A DNA stretch of 24,687 nt from Apostichopus leukothele (GCA_010014835.2 JAAAKB020006608.1:1-24687), one strand, 5' to 3'; counted from the first letter of the stretch, positions 1 through 12,187 are shown. Program-made: numbers and translations. Notes: generated by a model from the letters alone, not told the origin.

Positions 1-73
1 TACTGTACTTGTCATTTAGCCTCTGAAGAAGATCCTGCTAGGATCGAAACGTCAGGCCAACTTACTTTTACAC
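1..73 (+). mobile_element. Fragment of a Penelope-like retroelement (terminal repeat region)
   Basis: The hammerhead-type motif at 19-58 is the only diagnostic part. Such motifs normally lie in the terminal repeats of Penelope-like elements. The fragment is followed directly by an (AT)n run, which often marks the edge of such insertions. No reverse transcriptase or GIY-YIG endonuclease coding is present in the window, so any body of the element lies before base 1 or was lost by truncation. The bases up to the AT run also read open on the plus strand, but this is too short to mean much. The left boundary cannot be set because the window starts inside it. Confidence 0.4.
19..58 (+). ncRNA. Small hammerhead ribozyme variant (Penelope-associated type)
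   Basis: The hammerhead core elements appear in type I order. Stem I is GCCT (19-22) with AGGC (54-57). CTGAAGA (23-29) fits CUGANGA. A perfect 5-bp stem II, GATCC/GGATC (31-35 with 41-45), is closed by loop TGCTA. GAAA is at 46-49, and cleavage is predicted after GTC at base 53. A30 is one extra unpaired base between the core and stem II. Stem III would be AC/GT (49-52) with no loop, which one molecule cannot form. ACGT is self-complementary, however, so two copies could make a 4-bp stem III. Small hammerhead variants linked to Penelope-like elements are known to cleave as dimers, and this copy fits that description. Activity is inferred; the motif could be a dead copy. Confidence 0.62.
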
Positions 74-95
74 ATATATATATATATATATATAT
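74..95. repeat. (AT)n microsatellite
   Basis: Eleven uninterrupted AT dinucleotides follow the ribozyme motif. They are continued by imperfect ATATGATTT copies to about base 116. Confidence 0.9.
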
Positions 96-116
96 GATTT
101 ATATGATTTATATATG

Positions 117-3100
117 AGTTTTAGGAAATTAACCAAATGGTAAAACAATGAAATAGTGTTTAATGTTGCACAAATGGTACTTAGCCGAGGAGAACTAAAA
201 GGGACCTTGAGAGTGTCTCACCAGACGTCCAAAACATTACAGTTGCCTTGACGACAATAAATCCATAACAAAAATATTGTTCGCTTCATTGAATCCTTCT
301 GTGATCATTTCGTGAGTAAAATCTAATCAAATTACGCTCAAGTTTATTGCTGATTTTATTCTTGAAAAACATAATTCTTCTTGGCATGTCTATATTCCGT
401 CCTTGGTTGTAGATGAAGGACCTTTTATGCTCCTTGGGAATTTTAGAATGCGAAAGGGCAGCTTTTTTAGTTTAAGATCCATCAAGTGATTATTTACTAA
501 GTGCAATAAAATTTGTTATCGATTTGGAGATTTTCATCTTACCCAAAACGTCAATAATTACCGTAATTGTAAAAAAGGCTTAAACAACTATAGAAATTTG
601 AAAGCTGCATTTTGTGTTGTATGGTAAGTTGCGATTTTGCAATATATTATATTGACAAATATTTAGACACGCCTCAATCTATGTAAGAACGGTTTGTGGT
701 TTCAGCCAACTGGTTGCTCATAGTAGTTTAACCATACCACACAAGAAACATCATGTAGCAAGTATTGTCATAAAACTGTTTTGTTTTATTGTGCAATTTT
801 CAGTTACGGTACTTTATTTTACCATGTAAGACTAGAATCTCGTGAAATTCATCATAAAAAGAGCTTTCAATTTCTAATATTTCCAATATATATATAGCGA
901 AGAAATCTTTAGCAAAACTTTTAGTACAAAACTATAGTGTTTTTAAAGTGTGTTTTTCTGTTTCCGTTCATTAAGAGATGGCAATGTTTAATGAGACTTA
1001 ATATAGTGTTCACCAAATCATTCTCCGTGTAATCCTAATGAGCATACTGATAATTAATATCGGTAATGTTCCACCATTGACTAAAACAAGATATGTACTT
1101 TGTAAAGCACATTTTCTTTTTTCTATTTTGAAATATACCTTCAAAACTAGAATTTTTTGTTAACTATTGACAGTCGTTGGAAAGATTATCCGGGTTGTCC
1201 ACAATATTTGTGTCCACCTGCTGCTAAAATAACTTCCCACACCTGCTTCGCTGTCAATGAAATAAAACCATTACTTGGTCAGAAAGGTCAGATTGAACCA
1301 ATTATTATGTTTCCATGCAGGTATACAGGTTAGAACTATCTAATCATTACGAACATGCATAAAGTATAGCCTTGAACGTAAAGATGGGTCTACAAAAGAG
1401 AAACTACATCGTCTTGTAGGTAGAAACGTCCAACAGAAAAAGTTAGCAGTCCAATTTGACTACCATTTTGTTAAAGGTAGTTGTTTTTTTTATCGATTCC
1501 AAACTATATAGGCCTATGTTAAATGGGAAGGACTAATATTTATTACTCGAATCGTTTGGTACCATCAGGTTTCACAATACATAATAAAATAGCTACTTTT
1601 AGGGTCTATATTGAAAAGCTAAGGTAGCTAGCAAATTTTGAAGAAAAAAAAACCAGTTTGGTTTTATACTTAGCGATTAGTGATTATTTCCGTACCAAAT
1701 CTATGAGGCGTACCTCGCCCAAACCTCAGCGTTTATTGGATTGCAAGTTTTAACACTGAGGTTGTTTAATATTCCATAGTCATGTTATACATGTTAGATC
1801 TATAATACGAACACTTACATTGTGGGAAAGTTTACTAAGCTTCGGTTAAATGCTGTGTGTGCTCTGAAAAGGGCAGAGTATAATATTTAAGACACAGTAT
1901 ATTAAAATTCATACGAGTAGGGTATTAAATCCATGTTGCATTATATTGTACATGTTACAATACATTTCGCGCTGTTTTTCATAAGGGACTAGATGATGTA
2001 AAAAATACAACCTTTCTCTAAGTTATCTTGATCTGATCGGACGTATGTAAATCTGATCAACGCGACGTTGCAGAATTTTTCCGAGTATTACAATGTTAAG
2101 TCAATGAGAACAGTACTAGTGCTAATCAATATATTTATGATCATATTCAAATGCAGTTTTAATACGATATCTACCTTGTCATTGTCATAACTTGAATGGA
2201 TAAGTAAATAATATGCAAATCAAAAAAGAGGCTTCGTAAACAATATGTGCATCATCAATTGGATGCAGGTATAGGTCACATGTATACATAACTAAACCTT
2301 TTTGAAAAGTAACCTGAAACGAATTTTAGGGAATGAAATACTTCAGAGGCTTTCTGGACTACTGCATCCATATCAATCAGTAATTATGTGCATATTATAT
2401 ATACTCATAACTCATTTAATTTGAAATATATTTTGAGGCATGTCGTCAATTTTCGTATAAGGAAATCATGCAACGGCTTATACATTAACGGCTAAGAATT
2501 TAGAAAAAAACACAACTCAACAGTTCTGTTGAATTGAAAAGAAGTTTTTCATATTGAGCTTGCTTTTGCAATTAATGTGGCATTGATGACCTTATATGCA
2601 TGAAAACTATATTTGCAAGTACACATTTCTAAGATAACAAATTTTACAGTTATATAGGTATCTCTATATTTAAATCTAGAATACCTTGCAGTCAGCTATC
2701 AAAGCAATTACTAAATCAAACTATGACTAGAAATCTCATATGCCACACGTAAAGAGGCATAAGTATTATTTTGTTATCGATAAAGGAGAATCCTATATGT
2801 TCCTGCTCTCACGTTATGATGGTGCCCCGACAATCATTTCAGTAGTATTTTATTTCCTTGGCCTCAAACTTCGCTAAAAATGTTAGAACCATCATATCTT
2901 GTATATCAAACAGCAGTCTTTACATACCGATAAACCATAGGTACATAATCAACTATAATTAAATAAATAACATAATTTATTCTGTAATTAAACAGCGTTT
3001 ACCTAACTGTGTATTCATTTTAATTTTGTTTTCATTTTCGTCAACCGAATTACTAATGATTTATATATAACGCCATTATGATGTTTCAATCCTACAAGAT

Positions 3101-4744
3101 GGTTTTCTTTTTCTGCCCTAATCCCGTTTACTAATTACTTATCTTATAATAGGACTATTTACACACAAATCACTGACAGCGCCTTATTCCATATACAGGT
3201 CCCGTTTCATTGACGACACTTCATTGATTCCCTTACATTTAAATTTCTGCTTCATTTTATTAACCGTTGGTTCCTCTGATGTGTTTATCCTCTCAAAGTA
3301 TAGGCAAATATATGAGTTTTGTGCTTATTTTGGGGTTTTTTTGGCATTAGACAGTAAGGAGTAATGGAGACATGTAGGTATGGAGAATATAGTAACCGTC
3401 TACTGACTTGCTTGTAAATTGTTAATATACCTTTACATGGTGGATACGACTGTCCCAGAGCTAACCATAGATCCCCGCCAGGTAATTAAAAAACAAACAC
3501 GTCAATCTAAAGTAGATTCTTTTTGCTGATCTACATCGTAACACTGAGCTACAGTAAACGTCTCTAGAGGAAAACTCATTCGTTATTTTCCCTCTATTTT
3601 TTTGTTTCTTCATTTTTGTCTTACATTCGTTTGCAAGCACCTGCCATCCTGTACACACTATTACTATATCGATTTGCCGCACTTGCGGCTGACACTTTCA
3701 TACACTTATGATGATCATAGATGCAGCCAACATTGGTTATCATTTGCTAATAGCGGACTGTCTGCTAGTCTACCGACGTGCTTTATTGCATATTATATTA
3801 TACGAAAGCAGGTTTTATGCAGGATTAATAAATTATATACATAGTTTCTGTGCCATATAGAAGCATTGTTTTCCTGAAGGGCTGAATCCATCCTTGTTGT
3901 TTGATGGTTCTAAAGAAGTGCTACTTTGCTTTACTTTTCTTCTAATTTATTATGTATCAATCATTTAAGAATTTCGCAGTTCTTTGCTTGGGACTGATTA
4001 CTTTCCTGGTCTATCCATTTCTTTTCTACCATTAATTGGTGATCTCACTAAAAAATACTTTAGGAAGAAGTAACACAACTTAACATTTAAGGCACATGGT
4101 CTAAGACGATACGGATATGCGACAGGATACGCCTTCTACCACCACTGCTCTACTGAATCCTACAAAAACATCAATATAAAACTTTGTACAAAGTATTATA
4201 TAGGTATATGAATCTATAGGTTTTGTTTGTTGTTCGTTTGAGTTCCTACAATAAACATCTCGTTTTCACCATGTACAACATGTTACACAAACATTATTAT
4301 TTACTGCAAATGCATATGTTATGCCTCATTGCCTTCTTTCTTGTGTTTTATTTATATTTATACAATGCAGGTTATTCAGTACTTACCACATTTTTGAATC
4401 AGCTTATGCGTATAAGCGACTTTATTAACCTATTTGTAAATATATGATACACCGAACTACTTTGCTTCAACACTAATTGAACAGCTTCCTAGAAATAAAA
4501 CGTGCAAGAAACGTTTCCTCTCAAAGATGGGATAACTTAATAATGCATACATAGCTTGGTGCTTAACACTTGTTTGGCACGGAACCAGGGATGCATATTA
4601 ATGAACGGTAAGATTATATAATGGAGATCCACTCACCCATGATGTTGGGATTAATACAGACTTTCGTAATATTTCACACACTACTGGTCAAAGGCAGCTT
4701 ATCGTAATTCGTCAGGAGTATAGAAGTCAATATTCTACACCCAT
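117..4744. other. Gene-free AT-rich DNA
   Basis: No gene was recognised here. The longest ATG-started frames are about 70-80 codons (for example plus 3602-3844 and 4223-4447, and minus 3461-3682). They are rich in residues expected from AT-rich random DNA and match no family I know. A TATAGGCCTAT-type motif near 1507 is a common non-coding word in marine invertebrate genomes. The rest is homopolymer-rich sequence without clear repeats. Confidence 0.6.
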
Positions 4745-4747
4745 TTA

Positions 4748-4909
4748 AGCAGTTCCCGTCAATCTACCATCAAATACGCTACTTTCTGCAGCACTGAGAA
4801 GCCAACCTACACGGACAGTAAAGTTTTGGTACGAACTGAAGGTGTTTACAAATCTCTTCGGATACCATTTACTGTCTATGCCGAAAGGAAAATATGCTCT
4901 TCGGTTGTA
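4748..4909 (-). other. Possible coding remnant or exon, unidentified
   Basis: Fifty-four codons are open on the minus strand, from just below a TAA at 4910-4912 down to a TAA stop at 4745-4747. The reading includes GIDSKWYPKRF and then an aromatic and hydrophobic stretch, an unusual composition for random AT-rich DNA. There is no ATG at the front. A possible 3' splice site (TTTTCC...CATAG) lies within its first third. Nearby minus-strand frames at 5061-5276 and 5149-5370 might belong to the same decayed unit, but the frames do not join. I recognise no domain. Open segments this long are expected many times by chance in this window. Confidence 0.15.
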
Positions 4910-5402
4910 TTAATTTCCCGTGTCTCGACAAATCCACACAAGCTTAAAACCGCAGGAGGGAAGTATTGATCGAACGGCGTTCATGGTTGATAATCCAAGA
5001 AGATAGCTCCTACACAGATTTAGTTGCAGTCCACAAATAAATGAAGATGATTTATTTGAACTATGTTGAAAAGATCCTTCTGACGTACTTCGATCTTAAT
5101 TCCATAACTGTGAAACGGTAAATCTCTCCATTAGAGGAAACGCGCAATTTACCAGATGAAAGTACACAGCGAACTGAACTGATTGCATCGCTCGCTACTA
5201 CGACAAAACTTTGGGTATGGCACTCTGGATCGTGTATGAGAACAAATATAATTCGAAGAGCGCCCCCAACTAACACTCAGATTTGTTTTCCCTTTTTGCA
5301 CACGATTGCAACACTCATATATACATGAAATTGTCCCTCTCTTATCACAGACAATCACAAATGCCTCCAAAGATCATATGTATATGACATTATGTATTTC
5401 AT

Positions 5403-5700
5403 ATAGTGATTGATGGCTTCAAACAGTTAGGACTTAGATTACTTAACATCAAATAGAGTGCTATACTGGATCGTTTATATTTCTGATAATGATAAAAGCA
5501 TTCAAACAGTCTGGACTTTTACAAGATGGAATCATATATATCGAATGTGTTGTCGTTTTGATAATGCTAAATTCCTTTAAAGGGTTTCGAGTTTGATCAC
5601 ATGAAATCATATATATTTGATCTCTTGATTTTCCAATAGTGATAGATGTCTTCAAGTGGTCTGAACTCTGACAAAATCAGATGCTTACAAAGAGATTTTC
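5403..5700. repeat. Decayed tandem repeat, about 75-bp unit, four copies
   Basis: Related units begin at about 5403, 5486, 5561 and 5636, with spacings of 83, 75 and 75 bp. Each opens with ATAGTGAT/ATAATGAT. This is followed by a core such as TTCAAACAGT-CTGGACTT, and most units carry a CATATATAT block further on. The 75-bp spacing equals 25 codons. One minus-strand frame is open over 5461-5655 and shows a repeating peptide pattern, with IYMIS and IYMIP exactly 25 residues apart. A similar but looser copy may precede it near 5316-5370. I recognise no protein repeat family; a short satellite is the simplest reading. Confidence 0.55.
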
Positions 5701-6844
5701 ACCAAAAGAATTAACTGTTTTGCAGATGTTTATTACTTCATCATATTTACCTAATTAATTAATTAACTATTTGATAATCCTATAGAACTATCCAATAATC
5801 CAATAATCCTTTTTATAGGAAAATCCTTTGCAGAATATTTAAAGAAACACGACTTTGTGATTTATCCATATTATCAAAAACTGCATTTAGTGTTTAATTG
5901 TAGAACGTTGCACGTAATTATTCAAACCAGAAAATCAAACAGTGCTTACAATTATTTTACAATTGCTGATTAAAGAGTAACAAAATGTTTAATCCAGCAC
6001 ATATAGGGATTTGAAGTCATACACCTAGTTTCATGCTTCCTTGTGCAAAGATTAAGTTTTTCAGTACCTGTCTTTTTTCAGGCACTTTTTTTATATTTAT
6101 ATTAATGCAATCGACAAAATAGTCGATTTCTAAGTACCATAACTTCCGATTTAAAACTTTAAACCGAGAGTATGACCTCACAAGTATCAGCTTAGTTTCA
6201 TTGATACGTTACCATTTAAGTATACAACTTAGGATATATATTCATTCAGTTTTGAAGTATAATTTCTTTGTATGATAACACTTTACAAAAGAATAATTCA
6301 GATGTGAAATGATGCTTTGACATGCGAAAAGATACATAGCGCTCTTCCGTTATCATCATTTTGGAGTTCATGCGTTTTGTCCCGAAAATGGAATTGAAGT
6401 TAGCAAGTCCGGTGTCATAGATGCACAGCTACAAACCCGTCGACACAGAAAGTCAATACGAGTTAAGAGTAGTGATTTATAATGTCAATTTTGAAGATCA
6501 TTCAAAAGAAAATTACTCCACAATCTTTCTCGGAATAGGCTGCTTGTAACGAGGGTACGTTAATAAGTAGATAAGGCACGTCAATATCATAACAAGTTAG
6601 ATAAACTCAAAATGAAAGGATTTGATCATTCATGATAAATGGGTGAATCTTCAATATATTTCTCTACACGCAAGCAAGGTGGTTGGGGTCTAAGTTGAAG
6701 ATGCAACTCCTCACGGAACTATGAATGTTGTTAACTCTAATTTACAAAAAAAGTTATTGGCGGTAAATTTCATATTTGGCATGCCTCCAAGCCCGTTAGC
6801 TGATGGATTTGACCTCTGATCTGTCCTGTGATATACTTATATAG
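5701..6844. other. Gene-free AT-rich DNA
   Basis: No gene was recognised. A short (TTAA)n palindromic run lies at 5752-5766, followed by CCAATAATC repeated twice near 5801-5818. Nothing else stands out. Confidence 0.6.
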
Positions 6845-6926
6845 TCATCTCAGTCTCGATATACTCATCCCAAGGTTCGATATACCATCCCAAGGTTCGA
6901 TAGACTCATCCCAAGGTTCGATAAAC
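6845..6926. repeat. Tandem repeat, 20-21 bp unit, four copies
   Basis: Copies lie at 6845-6864 (diverged), 6865-6885, 6886-6905 and 6906-6926. The shared core of the last three is CATCCCAAGGTTCGATA. The first copy differs in the middle (CTCAGTCTCGATATAC), so it is either the oldest unit or the ancestral single-copy sequence. Confidence 0.85.
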
Positions 6927-7098
6927 TTATAACTGTTGGCACCGGCCAGAGCTCAGCACGACAAATTCATAAACAAATAACAAGTTTGTAATTTTCAGAC
7001 ACGAATTGACATCTTTGTTACTTGACTATATATATCCATTAGGGGGTCTGTGGTTGTAAATAACAAACCTGCTATATCTCTGCATTTCTTATTTTTAT

Positions 7099-7138
7099 AT
7101 TTTCAAATCATCTTTCTGATTTTCAAATAATCTTTCTC
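7099..7138. repeat. 20-bp tandem duplication
   Basis: Two adjacent 20-bp copies of ATTTTCAAAT(C/A)ATCTTTCT(G/C) differ at two positions. Confidence 0.85.
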
Positions 7139-10073
7139 GATATGCTCTTTTCGACTTTGTTATATTAATATTTGCTGTAACATGTCCAGCTCGGCTTTGA
7201 TGTACTTGTCGTACAAGTTTGGCATAATGCCATCAGTATGTTCGTCACATCAGTTCTTACATTCTCTCACTGACTAGAAAGCTACCATTTGCCGATGGGC
7301 TTTAGTTGACCGGAAGTAGAAGGCATCACCTGGGCAAAATCATTACACAAATTATGAGTGCTACGTTGCCTTAGGCTAAAAGTTAGTAAAGAACATAACC
7401 AAACCTTGATTGAAGGTCAAATATAATAGAATATCCATCTTAGTCATAGGAGATGCTGCTATGTTTAAACATCATGTTGAATTGACAGTATCACAAAACG
7501 ATGTTATTCATAAGCTTGAATAGGTCAAGTTCATTTCAAAGCTGTAAATTAAAAGTACATTGTTTTTTAAATCATGAAATTGGCCTTTCGCATGTAATTA
7601 ATTTTCCTATGTGAGACGAAATGTGGAAAGTAGACTCCAGTTTATTAATTGCTCGTTCATTAACAACCGTTTCTCCATTTTGAGTGATATTTAGTGTAGT
7701 ATGATTGCAGACCAAACGCCAAAAGTGCCGTTATATCAGTATTAACCATTTAAGGAGTGGGCGGTTGTTTACTGGCCAACTGAAGTTGGTCTGGTTGCAA
7801 TAAAAGGTCTACTCTAATTTGCATAAAGCATGTTTGAAGTGTCAAATTAAAGACTTAGTACAACAAGAGAATACTCTACACGTTACGCAGTCATAGCAAC
7901 TGCACGTTAGTGATTCACGATTAACCCCAATAGGATTTATTGCCATTTGATAATTCAACAATCGTGAACACGTGCCTTGAGATTTAACTAACCATCTTGT
8001 ACGTTTCCCATGATCTGAAAACCTGGTTAACGTAGAAAATTGTAAATCATTCATCATCTAGAGTACCAATCAAACCAACCATAGTCCTATTACTTGAGCT
8101 CAATTAATTTGACTAAATGCAAATCTTCAAGGTTGAAGAATATGACAAATTTTGGGTAAAAATTTGGTATTTTGTCTGATTTTCTTCCCTTTTTTTACAT
8201 GTCACGAACGTTTCTTACCAATGCGTTATTGAAGCTATAAATTATAAGAACTATTGACAAGTTACAGGTTATCAAGACATCCCCTTCTTTTAGCAAAACG
8301 CAGACGTACTTGTTCAAATGATTTAACTTTATTTATCCATAATAAGATGATATACGTGTATGTTGGATGAATAATATTTAGAGCATTACAGTGTTCCATA
8401 TAATCACATCCCCGGGAGCCTCTAGGGTGTCTCGCACTAACGTTGCCAATGTCCACAAATCAATCTAATTAAGACCATTTAATCAATAAAATATCTGAGA
8501 TTTAGGTTTAGTATAACTGAGAAGAATTCAATTTCACATCCCTTGGGATTTAGTTGCTTTATTCGCAGAAGGTAAAATCATGACCGATGGGTAGTTCACC
8601 TTTTAAAATTTCTGAAAACCGTCTTCAAGAATATTAAAGGTTCTGTTGTTATTAAATTCTGAAATTGAAACAGCCTATGAATAAGAAGTTTAATTATAAG
8701 ACGTGCTTAACATTCCATGCATTTGTACCTTAATTCCAATTGTGGGCGCAATAGCCACATGATTAAACCGGAGAACTCTCTATTTAACCAAACTTGTTTG
8801 TAGAGATGGCGTAGTTCGTATTTAAAGACTATGCGTAATAGAAAATTTAATGTTATTTATTTTAACATATTAAATTGAAATGTTTATCCTCTAAGCAATC
8901 GTTTTATGTTAACATTACAAATGTTTCGGTCCGTGCTGCAAAGGTTTTCTGTCCTGTTGCTTAACCAACAGCATGCAGCAAATAGTCCTTGTTTTTTTTT
9001 CTCCAAAATTGCAATTCTAAGTAGCATCAATCTTTTTGATCTAAAGACGACGTAAATCAAGTAATATTTTTGTAGAGACAATTTATCTTTGTTTGATGTC
9101 AAAAACTGACGGGTGCATATTGTGTAGTTAGGAATAACTATGTTGAATCAGTCAGGCACCATCTTTCCATATTTGTGGCATGAACATCTATGTAATGTAT
9201 ATTTGGTCTTGGGAAAGTTACACTATATTGTCTAATAATTTCAGAGGTCTCAAAAGGATGAAAGGCGATTCCTCGAAGCGGTACGTCAGAAGTGTATTTC
9301 TTTGTACAAATGGTCAGAGCATGTTGCACGGGCTAACAAAGTATTCCTCTCCATTTCTGCCTCTGTGTACATTGAAGATTCAAATCAACTGAATCTTACA
9401 TTTTAGTGACAGAAGTATTATCAATCTTGACTGTTCACTGAACCGTGATCACCAAAGTAATATTAAGAGTGAAACGACTTACAACAAGTCCAGAGAAAGC
9501 CGTTACGTAATAAAGTTTGAAACACTGTTTAGTCCAGAACAATCATGTTGATTCTCGTAAAGCAGCTCTTAATGAAGCTTTGTTCCCTTTTCTTTCTAGC
9601 ATTCTACCGTTCTCTTGCTGCTTGAGAATAAGATAAATAATCCCAGGAGGAGTGGCCTTGGGTGATAATGAGCCATGTCCAAATCATGTTCTAAAGTTTT
9701 GGAAGGAGTGAAGCAATTTATTTTTTTTTAAAAATAGGAAAACTACACGTATATATGACGTGATTATCAAAGGAGGATACAACCAAGGTTACCATTGAAA
9801 ATGCTTTTCCAGCATTCAGTTTAGAGTAACAATTCGTGTTTCGTCAACAATGTTATCCAACCTGTTACACATTACACACAATATGATTTATAATAAATAT
9901 GTTTACCAATTTAAGAGAAATGAGCGAGTAATTGACACATTTAATGCCATTGTCATTATTTTTCTTTGCTCAAAGAAAACATACGTTAATAGTATCAAAA
10001 AGTTGACAATTTGAGATAATACTTTTTTTTTACAGAAAGTTCCATCAGGGCCAAAACTAGAAGAGATACCATA
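7139..10073. other. Gene-free AT-rich DNA
   Basis: No gene was recognised. Short frames of 60-72 codons on both strands (for example minus 7842-8057, minus 8884-9102, plus 9180-9392) lie in unrelated phases and show no motifs. A 20-bp word at 7645-7664 recurs near 23,960 with one mismatch. A T run lies at 8992-9000. Confidence 0.6.
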
Positions 10074-10111
10074 CCCCCCCCCCACACCCACACACACCTT
10101 CCACCACCCCA
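10074..10111. repeat. C-rich / CA low-complexity tract
   Basis: Ten C residues are followed by CACACCCACACACACC and CCACCACCCC. It is strongly C-rich in an AT-rich setting. A 117-codon minus-strand frame (9903-10256) runs across it, and its glycine/valine run is produced by this tract, so I do not treat it as a gene. Confidence 0.85.
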
Positions 10112-10259
10112 CTAGCTTCACGTACCATATATCAAGCAGAGTTATGGTCAGTAAATCATTAATTATAGTTGCTATCAGAATGTTACAGTTATATATTTGA
10201 TGCAGTAACATACATGTAAGTGAGTGTTCCATGGTCGTCCTTCCTTTTATCAACATTCC

Positions 10260-10322
10260 AATAACTATTATTTTTAGTTATTAATAATATTATTGATTTA
10301 ATTTATAATTAACAATATTGTT
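10260..10322. repeat. Cluster of AT-rich palindromes
   Basis: A hairpin with perfect 8-bp arms AATAACTA/TAGTTATT (10260-10267 and 10275-10282) is followed by two 12-bp perfect palindromes, AATAATATTATT (10283-10294) and AACAATATTGTT (10311-10322). The two palindromes begin a 28-bp direct repeat, each followed by GATT. They differ by a T:A to C:G change on both arms, which keeps the symmetry. A regulatory or structural role is not shown. Confidence 0.6.
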
Positions 10323-12187
10323 GATTAAACGAAATACCATTTCCATACTGTACTATAAGGCATTGCATGTTCATATTCTGATCCATTCAAACCCTCAACT
10401 GTACATTTTAGTACACAGCTTAATCACTGTTATTGCTGCTCACTGTTTTTCCAAGACAAAGACCTCATAACATGGTTAAAAATAGATCGTGTGTTGCTGT
10501 CAGCAACTAGAAATGACATTTCATACAGGCTCACGAGAAGTATGGGATTAATCTTAGAGCAAAATTTTAATGTTTCTTTTGGATAATTGAGCCTAAATTA
10601 ATTCATGAGCAGGCGGGCATAATATCATTTGCCGTGAAGTGCTTTCGCTGGTTTTAATATTGGAGTCGTTGATTGTGAGCGAAATCGATATTAGCAAGCA
10701 TGTTTTGGAATCTTACAAAGATTCTAGTGTTGTCATTGGAAATACCCAAGATGAAAGATAATACTGCAATCGAACTCTGTAGGCATTGATTTGTACTTTA
10801 TAATAAGTTTCCTGACATAGTTACCTAAGCTGCCAGTAAGCAGCAATACGTGTACAAAGACGAATAGGCGACTGATGACTGAAACAGTGGCATTAACGCT
10901 ATAGTTTCTGATGATGGTCAGACTAACTGTGAATGCCAGGTATGATAATAGGTCAAGTTTGGATCGATTGACGTTTATGGAAGATAAAATTAGGTGAAAC
11001 TTTACCTTTATCTTTCCTGGCTGGAGCTAAACACTGCTTTTCTCTCCCTCTCTCATTCACACACACACTGGATACCCGCAATTTCAAATGTTTTCAAATA
11101 TATCTAATGATTTTCTCCCTAGAGAAGTTATTGATGTGCCTTTCTGGTCCATTCTGCACAATCCCTACACTTTCCTAACATGTTATATTCACTAGACATT
11201 GTCAGCAGACCAGTGTTGCGATTTCGATCACATCTCTCAGCCACAGCTATATACTACGCATTTACCGAGTCCCGAATGACACCATGACCAAGTAGTACGT
11301 AGTACTAATGTCTCTTATACGAAGGTTCGGGATTTTTCTTTTTTTCATTTACATATTCTTAGTCGTTTATCTTTTGTCTTTTTCCTCTTTGTTTGTTTTT
11401 AACTCTCTTGTTTTCTTTTTTTATTTCTTGAAGATGTTGTCAAATGGTGTTGACAACTCGATATGTTAATAGCTTCGTAAGCTGTTCCTTGTTGCTAACA
11501 TTTTGCAGCTTTTAGCAAAAGTTTGATGTTATTTTACGGTTGCATGAAGTAATTTACACTTGGCAAATGATTTCAGGATTATTTCAAGGCAAAGCGCTTA
11601 ATCAAATTGTAATTTGTCACCTTCCTTGATGGGAATTGGAAGAGCTACGCTTTCAATAGTTAACTTTTACAGCTCTCATAAATTGGATTTAGTAAGAGCT
11701 TGCACTGGCGTGAACTTCTAAAACCTTCCAAGGCCACTGCAAGCTTACCGATAGTATTAGGCAAAGGCGTCAAATATGAGTATTGCAATTACACAAGAAC
11801 AGAAGTGCTTCACTCCTCGGGGTTGCTGTCTAAGAAAATAAAATTACTTCGTCAAATGTACATTAGCGCTGAGGGTAAAGGGTGATTGTTTTACGTAGAA
11901 ACAAGTAACATTTCCATGACAACTACAACTTGATAACGATTTTCTTTCAAATGCCCAAAAATGGTTTCAGTTTCTATTTTAACATATGACGTATCATTGA
12001 ATATTCATGAGAGTGATTTAAATAATACTTAACATATTTTCAATATCAAAAGCATTAATTAGAATACGAAATTGGCTTCCTTTGCAAATTGATAAGTCGG
12101 CTTAATATTTAACACCACCGTAACGTTCACAGCTACTCTCAAAACGAGGTGATTCGAGTCAGGTCTTACTAGTAGACCAGTCCGTGA
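10323..12187. other. Gene-free DNA with a pyrimidine tract
   Basis: No gene was recognised. Bases 11,331-11,430 are almost entirely T with some C on the plus strand. A short CTCTCCCTCTCTC then CACACACAC stretch sits at about 11,040-11,068. A frame of 61 codons at 11,700-11,885 has no recognisable feature. Confidence 0.6.

Noticed and set aside
199-320. Plus-strand open segment ending at a GTGAGT donor-like word
   Set aside because: Only about 35 codons, weak acceptor and no recognisable peptide. Expected by chance.
9903-10256. 117-codon minus-strand frame
   Set aside because: It is kept open largely by the C-run and CA tract, which code for a Gly/Val run. No motif, and the composition is low-complexity.
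10870-10890. CTGATGACTGAAAC, hammerhead-like core
   Set aside because: There is no room for stem II between CTGATGA and GAAA, and no cleavage triplet is placed correctly.
11331-11433. Pyrimidine tract followed by AG as a splice acceptor
   Set aside because: No coding frame follows it, and the tract is far longer than a splice signal. Treated as low-complexity sequence.
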